Assembly (NCBI GenBank): GCA_003488465.1
Contig: DNLN01000008.1
Coordinates: forward strand, 1-9,571
Origin: Sutterella sp.
GTDB taxonomy: Bacteria; Pseudomonadota; Gammaproteobacteria; Burkholderiales; Burkholderiaceae_F
Reading direction: 5' to 3'
DNA: 9,571 bases
Each line of letters opens with the position of its first letter. The stretch's first letter is position 1. The notes under the pieces are model-generated. The model saw nothing but the letters and a program-made list of their open reading frames with translations, searched no databases and was not told the DNA's origin. Made by a program: the position numbers and the translations under genes. This document shows, in pieces, positions 1 through 6,495 of this stretch.

Positions 1-2
1 CC

Positions 3-194
3 TATTGGTATCATCTAGTCGATCAGGGACGAATGAACGAATTCATTGACTGGGGCAGGCTGATCCCCGAGTACACGCCGCAAATGGAGGAACAGACCCG
101 GCGCATGATTGCGCGCGGCGTCCCCTCCCGGGAGATTGAACTGATGCTCGGCATCCCGCACAACATTGTGGATCAGTGGCGCAAGACGCCCTGA
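3..194 (+). CDS. 3' end of an unrecognised protein with a helix-turn-helix-like C-terminus (partial)
   Basis: The frame is open from base 3, at the window edge, to a TGA at 192-194. It encodes an acidic/aromatic stretch followed by a C-terminal segment with the spacing of a helix-turn-helix (RRMIARGVPSREIELMLGIP, then HNIVDQWRK). That resembles the DNA-binding helices of small regulators or transposase-like proteins, but I do not recognise the family. The start is uncertain. An ATG at 33-35 is preceded by AGGGA at 25-29, only three bases away, so this could be a complete 53-residue protein. The frame upstream of that ATG also reads plausibly as protein (YWYHLVDQGR), which favours the tail of a longer gene. 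A short hairpin after the stop could be its terminator. No function is assigned. Confidence 0.45.
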   Translation, partial: YWYHLVDQGRMNEFIDWGRLIPEYTPQMEEQTRRMIARGVPSREIELMLGIPHNIVDQWRKTP

Positions 195-219
195 TGCGAT
201 GGTTTCGGCCATGTGATGC

Positions 220-243
220 GCCGCCCGTGCCGGCGGCCTCTTT
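220..243 (+). terminator. Possible weak intrinsic terminator after the first gene
   Basis: GCCGCC at 220-225 pairs perfectly with GGCGGC at 232-237 around a six-base loop and is followed by CTCTTT. The T-run is short and interrupted, so termination would be weak. The hairpin lies only seven bases before the AGGAGA ribosome site of the next gene, so it could equally be a leader structure of that gene. Confidence 0.35.
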
Positions 244-255
244 AGGAGAATAGCG

Positions 256-2385
256 ATGGGCTCTCTTGATTTCATCATGAAACCGCGTTCGGTTGCCGTG
301 ATCGGCGCCAGCACCAAGCAGCACACGATCGGTTCGGACATCATGAAGCGGCTGCAGGAGTACCAGTTCTGCGGAGCGATCTATCCGGTCAACCCCAAGG
401 GCGGCGTCATCGAGGGGCTGCAGGCTTACAAGAGCATCCTTGAAGTCCCCGGCGATGTGGATCTCGCCATCATCGTCGTACGCAACTCGTTTGTGCTCGA
501 TACGATCGATCAGTGCCATGACAAGGGCGTGGGCGGGCTCGTGGTCATTTCTGCCGGCTTCAAGGAAGCAGGGGCTGAAGGTGCGCAGCTTGAGCGCGAA
601 CTCCTTTCCAAGGTTCGCAGCTACGGCATGCGCTGCGTCGGCCCGAACTGCCTTGGCGTCGTCAACACGGCTCCGTCAGTCCGGCTTGACGGATGCTTTG
701 CGGAAAGCCTGCCCGAGCGCGGTGACATCGGCTTTGTATCACAGTCAGGCGCCCTGGGCGGCGGCATCCTGAATATTCTCAAGGATCTCGGAATCGGCTT
801 TGCGCAGTTCATCTCCATCGGCAACCAGGCGGATGTGAACGCCGAAACGGCCATGGAATACTGGGAGAATGAGCCGGACGTGCGCCAGATCCTTCTTTAC
901 ATGGAATCGATCCAAAATCCGGAGAACTTCCGCAAGCTCGCCACCCGCATTTCCAAGAAAAAGCCGATTCTCGCCCTGAAGGCGGGCCGCTCGGCCGCAG
1001 GCGCGAGCGCCGCGAGCTCCCACACGGGATCCCTTGCCGGTTCCGACAAGGCCGCTGCCGCGCTGCTCTCGCAGTCTGGCGTCATCCGAGAATTCTCTCT
1101 GCAAAAACTCTTTGCAACGGCAAAGGTGTTCCGCAACTGCCCCATTCCAGCCGGCGACCGTATTGCCATCATCACCAACTCGGGCGGCCCTGGCATCATG
1201 GCGACCGACGCCGTGATCGAGCACGGCATGGCGATGGCCAAGATCAGCGACGCAACCAAAGAAAAGCTCCGCTCATTCCTGCCCGCGGCTGCCTCAGTCA
1301 AAAATCCTGTTGACATGATCGCCTCGGCCCCTCTTGAGCACTACCGTCAAACCTTGGAAACAGTGCTTGCCGACGAAGCGGTGGACATGGTGATCACAAT
1401 CTACCTGCCGTTCCTCGGACTGAAGGACACTGATGTTGCCAAGTGCATCATGGAAGTGAAGGCCGCTCATCCTGAAAAACCCATCGTGGGCGTCTTCATG
1501 ACCAAGAACGAGTTCTTCTCGTCGATCTCAGAAATGAATCCATCGGTTCCGTTCTACATGTATGCCGAAGAGGCCGTCGATGCACTGTCGCGCCTCAATG
1601 AGCAGCGCATCTGGATGAGCAAGCCCGAAGGAGTCATCCGCTCGTTCGACGTGAATCGAGAAGCTACGCGCAGGGTGTTTGCCGCGGCGCTTGCCGAAAA
1701 CCGCGCCCAGCTCACCACGCGCGAGAGCATGGATGTGCTCGAAGCCTATGGCGTCCGCGTGTGCGGATCGGGCTTTGCCACGGATGTCGAGCAGGCCGTC
1801 TCGATCGCCAACCGCATCGGCTACCCCGTCGTCATGAAAATGACGAGCAAGACCACCTCGCACAAAACCGATGTCGGCGGCGTGCGCGTCAACATCACTT
1901 CCGAGGACAAGCTGCGCGCCGAATACGCCGACCTCATCGCCAAGCTCTCCGAACGCGGCCTTCTTGAGGGCCTTGAGGGCGTCATCATTCAGGAAATGGT
2001 CAAGGGCACGCGCGAGATGGTCTGCGGCATCGCAACCGATCCCCAGTACGGCCCGATGATGATGTTCGGTCTGGGCGGCGTCTTCATTGAAGTCATGAAG
2101 GACGTAACCTTCCGTCTAGCTCCGCTCACGGACATCGACTGCACGGAGATGGTCCGCAGCGTCAAGGCCTACAAGCTGCTTGAGGGGGCTCGCGGGACGA
2201 CGCCCGCGCAAATCCCGCAGATCGAGCAGACGCTCGGCCGGCTCTCGCAGCTAGTCGGGGACTTCCCGTTCGTCGACGAGCTCGATATCAACCCGCTCAT
2301 GATTTCCGAAAAGAACGGCGAAGCCATCGCCGTGGACGGACGCATCAAGATGCGTCTGGATGAGGCAAGAGACGCTCTCGCCTAA
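256..2385 (+). CDS. Acetate/acyl-CoA synthetase, NDP-forming, with fused alpha and beta domains
   Basis: This 709-residue cytoplasmic protein belongs to the NDP-forming acyl-CoA synthetase superfamily, which interconverts an acyl-CoA plus NDP and phosphate with the free acid plus NTP and CoA through a phosphohistidine. Domains in order are: a CoA-binding Rossmann domain (about 8-105, VIGAST at 15-20); a succinyl-CoA-ligase-like domain (about 155-293, GFVSQSGALGGG at 159-170) with the expected phosphorylated His256 in SSHTGS; a second ligase-CoA domain (about 300-440, ITNSGGPG at 306-313); and an ATP-grasp domain (about 485-709) with SHKTDVGGV at 535-543, FGLGG at 604-608 and ELDINPL at 675-681. 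There is no GNAT domain, so it is not a Pat/PatZ lysine acetyltransferase. The start at 256 is supported by AGGAGA at 244-249, six bases away; the internal Met8 has no such site. The gene appears monocistronic, with a strong terminator just downstream. The acyl substrate cannot be told from the sequence; acetate is the default. Confidence 0.93.
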   Translation: MGSLDFIMKPRSVAVIGASTKQHTIGSDIMKRLQEYQFCGAIYPVNPKGGVIEGLQAYKSILEVPGDVDLAIIVVRNSFVLDTIDQCHDKGVGGLVVISAGFKEAGAEGAQLERELLSKVRSYGMRCVGPNCLGVVNTAPSVRLDGCFAESLPERGDIGFVSQSGALGGGILNILKDLGIGFAQFISIGNQADVNAETAMEYWENEPDVRQILLYMESIQNPENFRKLATRISKKKPILALKAGRSAAGASAASSHTGSLAGSDKAAAALLSQSGVIREFSLQKLFATAKVFRNCPIPAGDRIAIITNSGGPGIMATDAVIEHGMAMAKISDATKEKLRSFLPAAASVKNPVDMIASAPLEHYRQTLETVLADEAVDMVITIYLPFLGLKDTDVAKCIMEVKAAHPEKPIVGVFMTKNEFFSSISEMNPSVPFYMYAEEAVDALSRLNEQRIWMSKPEGVIRSFDVNREATRRVFAAALAENRAQLTTRESMDVLEAYGVRVCGSGFATDVEQAVSIANRIGYPVVMKMTSKTTSHKTDVGGVRVNITSEDKLRAEYADLIAKLSERGLLEGLEGVIIQEMVKGTREMVCGIATDPQYGPMMMFGLGGVFIEVMKDVTFRLAPLTDIDCTEMVRSVKAYKLLEGARGTTPAQIPQIEQTLGRLSQLVGDFPFVDELDINPLMISEKNGEAIAVDGRIKMRLDEARDALA

Positions 2386-2400
2386 AGCCCCGGGGAAACA

Positions 2401-2441
2401 AAGGCGCGGTTCGGAGAAGCAATTCCCGCCGCGCCTTTTTT
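2401..2441. terminator. Bidirectional intrinsic terminator between the acyl-CoA synthetase gene and rnpB
   Basis: AAGGCGCGG at 2401-2409 pairs perfectly with CCGCGCCTT at 2429-2437 around a 19-base loop. On the plus strand the stem runs into TTTTTT (2436-2441), ending the synthetase transcript 16 bases after its stop codon. On the minus strand the same stem is followed by TTTGTTT, immediately past the 3' strand of rnpB helix P1. One hairpin can therefore serve both converging transcripts. Confidence 0.85.
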
Positions 2442-2445
2442 GCAT

Positions 2446-2773
2446 GTCTCACGCAAGTCGCACCTATAAGCCGGATTATGTTCCGCGCCGCGCAAGCGGC
2501 ACGGTGACGACCATTCATCTAGAGCGAAGTTCACACCGCGCTTCAAGCCATCTACCCGCAGCCATCTCCCGGACCGGGATCAAGCGGCTGCTTATTTGAT
2601 GTTGCTCCCCGTAGAGATTGCCCGTTTCACCCGGACCGAACCGGCTCGTCTCTGTTGCTCTAATCCGCGCCTTGCGGCGGACAGGTGTTACCTGCTACGG
2701 CGTCCTGCGGAGTCCGGACTTTCCTCAGACAGAACCAAGCTGCCCGCGGTCATCCGACACGGCTTGCGTGAGG
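2446..2773 (-). ncRNA. rnpB: RNase P RNA, type A (compact form)
   Basis: This is the catalytic RNA of ribonuclease P, which removes 5' leaders from tRNA precursors. On the minus strand the conserved blocks come in the right order: GAGGAAAGTCCGGACTCC (complement of 2709-2726); AGGTAACACCTG; GAGCAACAGAGA (2649-2660); GGGTGAAA (2625-2632); GGGAGCAAC-like P15; the GGGTAGATGGCTTGA block holding the GGU that binds tRNA CCA (2543-2557); CTAGATGAATG (2512-2522); and TCCGGCTTATAGGT near the 3' end. P1 closes with a perfect 10-bp pairing of CTCACGCAAG (2763-2772) and CTTGCGTGAG (2448-2457), which sets the ends to within a few bases. At about 328 nt it is shorter than the 377-nt E. coli RNA. The missing length lies mainly between GGGTGAAA and P15, where P13 and P14 would be, and in a shortened P12. 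Open reading frames within it are spurious. Confidence 0.95.
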
Positions 2774-2778
2774 CCGAG

Positions 2779-2807
2779 ACTTTACTCGGATTACCGGCAC
2801 AGTGCAA
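2779..2807 (-). promoter_or_regulatory. Sigma70-type promoter of rnpB
   Basis: On the minus strand TTGCAC (complement of 2802-2807) and TAAAGT (complement of 2779-2784) are separated by exactly 17 bases. A start about seven bases downstream of the -10 falls at 2772-2773, which is the first base pair of helix P1. The agreement between promoter spacing and the RNA end supports both calls. Confidence 0.72.
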
Positions 2808-3021
2808 TCCTTTTCGGGCATTTCCCCCCAGAGGGACGCTCCTCGGGTCAAGAGCCCGATCTCTCTGATCCGATCCATTTTTGGGCGGCCTTAAGCATTT
2901 TTTCGCTACCGTGGTGCTAGCCTTCGCGCTAAATTGTGCAGTCGGCTTTCCCGCTGGCCCCAGACAGTGCCTGCGCACCGCCGACCGAATAAAGTGAAGA
3001 ACACCGTAAGGAATTGATTCT

Positions 3022-4299
3022 ATGTCCATCAATGAAGAACTGTTTGCCCGCGCCCAGAAAACCATCCCTGGCGGCGTGAACTCTCCCGTCAGAGCCTTCC
3101 GCAGCGTCGGCGGAGCCCCCCGCTTCATTACGCGAGCCAAGGGCCCCTACATGTGGGACGAGGAAGGACGCTGCTTCATTGACTACATCGGCTCATGGGG
3201 ACCCATGATTCTCGGACACAATCACCCGAAGGTGGTTGAGGCCGTTCAGAGCGCCGTTGAAAACGGATTGTCCTTTGGCGCTGTCACCAAGGCCGAAATC
3301 CTGATTGCCGAGGAGATCGTCAAGCTGATGCCCAACATGGAGCAGGTGCGCCTCGTGAGTTCAGGCACCGAGGCCGGCATGAGCGCCCTGCGTCTTGCAC
3401 GCGGCTACACGGGCCGCAACAAGATCGTCAAGTTCGAAGGCTGCTACCACGGCCATTCCGACAGCCTGCTTGTGAAGGCGGGCTCGGGAATGCTCACCTT
3501 CGGCAACCCATCTTCGGCCGGCATTCCGCTCGGAACCACCCAGCACACGCTCGTGCTTGAGTACAACAATCCCCAGGCCCTCAGGGAGTGCTTTGCCCAA
3601 CACGGCAACGACATCGCCTGCGTCATCGTCGAAGCAATCGCGGGCAACATGAACATGGTTCCGGCGACGCAGGAATTCATCGACACGATGAGAAGCCTGT
3701 GCACCCAGTATGGAGCCCTGCTCATCGTCGACGAAGTGATGACGGGATTTCGCGTCGCCCTGCAGGGTGCGCAGTCGCTCTACAAAGTCGAACCCGACAT
3801 CACGATGCTCGGCAAGGTCATCGGCGGCGGCATGCCTGTTGCAGCGTTCGGCGGACGCAAGGAAATCATGGACAAGATCGCACCGCTTGGTCCGGTCTAC
3901 CAGGCAGGCACGCTCTCGGGCAACCCCGTTGCCGTGGCCTGCGGTCTGGCCACCCTCAAGGAGATTCAGCGTCCGGGCTTTTATGACGAACTGTCGGCAA
4001 AGACAACCCGGCTCGTCACAGGGCTTTCCGAAGCCGCACGCGCAGCCGGCGTTCCCTTCTGCGCCCGCAGCCAGGGCGGCATGATGGGGCTGTTCTTCCT
4101 GCCGCAACTGCCGCAGGGATTTGGCGACGTCATGAAGGCCGACCCGGCAGTCTTTGCCCGGTTCTTCAACGGGATGCTCGATCGCGGCGTGTACCTGGCC
4201 CCCTCCATCTATGAAGCCGGGTTCGTGTCGATCTCGCACTCCGACAAGGAGATTGACGCCACCATTGCCGCTGCCCGTGAATCGTTTGCACTGCTCTAA
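3022..4299 (+). CDS. hemL: Glutamate-1-semialdehyde 2,1-aminomutase
   Basis: This PLP enzyme of the cytoplasm converts glutamate-1-semialdehyde to 5-aminolevulinate, the last step of the C5 route into heme. The 425-residue length matches the family. Visible class-III aminotransferase features are [11 protein letters not shown] (16-26), [15 protein letters not shown] (113-127, phosphate-binding loop), YHGHSD (142-147), VDEVMTGFR (236-244) with Asp237 for the PLP ring nitrogen, [16 protein letters not shown] (263-278) with Lys265 as the Schiff-base lysine at the same number as in E. coli HemL, and GTLSGNP (296-302). The ATG at 3022 follows TAAGGAA (about 3007-3013) at a normal distance, and the N-terminus aligns with the family. 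The gene is divergent from rnpB. No clear sigma70 promoter could be pinned in the 200 bases upstream. The stop is seven bases before dsbD, implying co-transcription. Confidence 0.96.
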   Translation: MSINEELFARAQKTIPGGVNSPVRAFRSVGGAPRFITRAKGPYMWDEEGRCFIDYIGSWGPMILGHNHPKVVEAVQSAVENGLSFGAVTKAEILIAEEIVKLMPNMEQVRLVSSGTEAGMSALRLARGYTGRNKIVKFEGCYHGHSDSLLVKAGSGMLTFGNPSSAGIPLGTTQHTLVLEYNNPQALRECFAQHGNDIACVIVEAIAGNMNMVPATQEFIDTMRSLCTQYGALLIVDEVMTGFRVALQGAQSLYKVEPDITMLGKVIGGGMPVAAFGGRKEIMDKIAPLGPVYQAGTLSGNPVAVACGLATLKEIQRPGFYDELSAKTTRLVTGLSEAARAAGVPFCARSQGGMMGLFFLPQLPQGFGDVMKADPAVFARFFNGMLDRGVYLAPSIYEAGFVSISHSDKEIDATIAAARESFALL

Positions 4300-4306
4300 A
4301 GCCGAA

Positions 4307-6466
4307 ATGCATCTGCGCAAAACACTTGCCAAATGGCTTTTCGCCGCGGCAGCGCTTGTTTCCGGAGCGGCCGCAGCAGCAACTGCCGACCTGTTTGCGC
4401 TCGCGTCAGCGCAAACCTCGGAGGCCGCCCCCAGGGCGGTCACCGCAGCGCTGCTCTCGAGCTACCGCGATGTCCGATCGAAGACGTCCTTTGACATTGC
4501 AATCAAGCTGCAGCATGAATACGGATGGCACACGTACTGGCTCAATCCCGGAACCTCCGGCAAACCGACCGGCATCAAGCTGCGGGTGCCTGCTGGCTGG
4601 AAGGTTCAGAACCTCGGCTGGCCCACTCCGGATAGAGTCCGCAAGGGCCCCATCACCAGTTTCGTGTACTCTGGGCAAACCCTGATCCCCTTTCGGGTGA
4701 CAGTCCCTGCCAGCGAGAAAATCAACACCGAGCAGACAATTACGGCCCATGTTGAATGGCTGGCCTGCAAGGACGTCTGCATACCGGGAGAAGCCGATCT
4801 CACTCTGCCGATCAGGGTCACCGAGATCGTGGTTGCAACCTCTCAGGCCGAACAGATCCTGCAGTCCGAAAAACTGCTTCCCAAGCAGATCGGCGAGTCG
4901 AGCAGAGTCCAGGCCCGGTATGAGGCAAACCGTCTGCGCATCGATGTTGTCAAATCCCTGGGGAAGATCGAAAACAAGATCGACGTGTTCATTGCCGACC
5001 GCGGTCTCATCAATTACGAGCAGGAGCCCGTTCGCCAGGACGGCGAGGACACGATATCCCTGTACTTCAAGACAACCGAGCTCTTCCAGCAGAAACCCCC
5101 GGAAAAGTTCATGGCAGTCGTAGTGGCCGACAGTCCCCGCTCGAATGGCTGGGCGGTGCAGACCGAAGTCATCCCCGAACCCGGGCATGTCAGCCGCATC
5201 CCGTTCCTTTCCATGGAAAGCACGGTTCAGGAAACACCCGGCGTCTCTCTGTCCTCGCTTTCTGCAATCCTCTTTGCCTTCCTCGGAGGAATCATCCTCA
5301 ATCTCATGCCGTGCGTTTTTCCCGTGCTGAGTCTGAAGATTCTGCAGCTTGTCGGCACAGAGCGCAGAAAGGGGGCTCTCTGGGTACACGGTTCAGCCTT
5401 TACCGTCGGAATTCTGCTCAGCATGCTCGTCCTTTCCGGGACGCTGATTGCTCTGAGGAGCGCAGGCGCCGCCATCGGCTGGGGCTTTCAGCTTCAGTCA
5501 CCCTGGGTCGTGACCATCCTCGCGCTGCTCTTTTTCTCGATTACGCTCAATCTGCTCGGACTGTTTGAGTTCACGGCCGCAAGCCGCCTTGCCGATGCCA
5601 GGGCCATCCGCTCCCTGCCCGCCCATGGGCCGGCAGGCAGTTTCTGGACCGGGGTTCTTGCCGTCGTGATCGCCTCTCCGTGCACGGCGCCCTTCATGGG
5701 GGCGGCTCTCGGATACGCCATCACGCAAGGCGCCAAAGAGGCAACTGCCATCTTCCTTGCCCTCGGGTTCGGCATGGCACTGCCCTGGCTCCTGCTCACG
5801 ATCGTCCCCTTCTGGACTCGCTGGCTCCCCCGCCCCGGTGCGTGGATGATCACCATGCGCCGCATCATGGCAATTCCGATGTCGCTTGCTGTACTGTGGC
5901 TGCTCTGGGTGCTCAGTCACCAGATCGACCTCTATGGAATCGTCACCGTGGTGATTGCGGCAGGCGCCGTCACCATCCTGCTCTGGGCAATCGGCAGAGC
6001 CCAGTACGGACGCAGTTCCTCAAGTGTGCTCAAAGCCGTGTGCGCGTGTTTGTCCGTAGTCTGCATCGGCCTGATCTCCACAGGACTTTTCAACTCAAAT
6101 CAGGAAAGCCAGACAATCGGCTGGGAGAGGTGGAGCGAGCAGAGTGTCCTTGACGCACTTGAACACAAGTCTCACGTCATTGTTGATTACACGGCCGCCT
6201 GGTGCGTCACCTGCCAGTTCAATGAGGCCAATGCCATCCGTACGAAAAGAGCCGAGGCCGTCATGACCCGCCTCGGATATCGGAAATTCGTGGCGGACTG
6301 GACAAACCGCGATGAAGCGATCACCCGATCGCTCGCACGGTTCGGCCGAACCGGCGTTCCGCTCTATGTGCTCTACAACGGCAAGACCGGGCAGGCGAGA
6401 GTTCTTCCGGAACTCATCACCGCGCCGATGTTCATTGAGGCACTGGAAAAGAACGCGGCCGACTGA
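4307..6466 (+). CDS. dsbD: DsbD-family thiol:disulfide interchange protein (ScsB-like)
   Basis: This inner-membrane reductase passes electrons from cytoplasmic thioredoxin across the membrane to periplasmic thiol proteins. It is 719 residues from the ATG at 4307. An N-terminal signal peptide (about 1-27, KTLAKWLFAAAALVSG core) leads into a periplasmic domain (about 40-300) with the pair Cys154/Cys158 in WLACKDVCIPGE. About eight membrane segments follow (about 315-595), with Cys336 in LNLMPCVFPVLSLK and Cys459 in ASPCTAPFMGA. A C-terminal thioredoxin-like domain (about 605-719) carries Cys633/Cys636 in AAWCVTCQ. All three redox pairs are intact. The CKDVC periplasmic domain and MPCVFPVLSLK motif match the ScsB/DsbC-N-domain branch better than classical E. 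coli DsbD. The frame is open further upstream to 4154, but that part lies inside hemL and lacks a signal peptide. There is no good ribosome site before 4307, so translation is probably coupled to hemL, whose stop is seven bases away. Confidence 0.92.
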   Translation: MHLRKTLAKWLFAAAALVSGAAAAATADLFALASAQTSEAAPRAVTAALLSSYRDVRSKTSFDIAIKLQHEYGWHTYWLNPGTSGKPTGIKLRVPAGWKVQNLGWPTPDRVRKGPITSFVYSGQTLIPFRVTVPASEKINTEQTITAHVEWLACKDVCIPGEADLTLPIRVTEIVVATSQAEQILQSEKLLPKQIGESSRVQARYEANRLRIDVVKSLGKIENKIDVFIADRGLINYEQEPVRQDGEDTISLYFKTTELFQQKPPEKFMAVVVADSPRSNGWAVQTEVIPEPGHVSRIPFLSMESTVQETPGVSLSSLSAILFAFLGGIILNLMPCVFPVLSLKILQLVGTERRKGALWVHGSAFTVGILLSMLVLSGTLIALRSAGAAIGWGFQLQSPWVVTILALLFFSITLNLLGLFEFTAASRLADARAIRSLPAHGPAGSFWTGVLAVVIASPCTAPFMGAALGYAITQGAKEATAIFLALGFGMALPWLLLTIVPFWTRWLPRPGAWMITMRRIMAIPMSLAVLWLLWVLSHQIDLYGIVTVVIAAGAVTILLWAIGRAQYGRSSSSVLKAVCACLSVVCIGLISTGLFNSNQESQTIGWERWSEQSVLDALEHKSHVIVDYTAAWCVTCQFNEANAIRTKRAEAVMTRLGYRKFVADWTNRDEAITRSLARFGRTGVPLYVLYNGKTGQARVLPELITAPMFIEALEKNAAD

Positions 6467-6495
6467 AACCGCGGCAGGAACGGCGCTTCGCCCCG

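Noticed and set aside
2843..2859. Small inverted repeat TCGGG/CCCGA between rnpB and hemL
   Set aside because: Only five strong pairs and no T-run on either strand; compatible with chance in GC-rich DNA.
2808..3021. Candidate hemL promoters such as TAAATT at 2930-2935 or TAAAGT at 2990-2995
   Set aside because: Neither has an acceptable -35 hexamer 16-18 bases upstream, so no call was made.
2596..3140. Open frames of 90-150 codons on both strands between the synthetase gene and hemL
   Set aside because: They overlap rnpB, whose conserved blocks and P1 pairing explain the sequence as structural RNA.
4154..4306. N-terminal extension of the DsbD frame back into hemL
   Set aside because: The extension is Pro/Ser/Arg rich, lies wholly inside hemL, and would bury the signal peptide that begins at the ATG at 4307.
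3361..4443. A 360-codon open frame on the minus strand
   Set aside because: It lies antisense to hemL and the dsbD start, both with intact family motifs; its translation is of low complexity (Asp/His/Ala/Val rich), typical of a shadow frame in GC-rich coding DNA.
4406..5389. A 327-codon open frame on the minus strand
   Set aside because: It is antisense to the periplasmic domain of the DsbD-like gene, has no ribosome site or recognisable motif, and arises from codon bias.
6467..6495. Short GGCG/CGCC hairpin between the dsbD and dacB stop codons as a shared terminator
   Set aside because: The stem is only four pairs and no T-tract follows on either strand.
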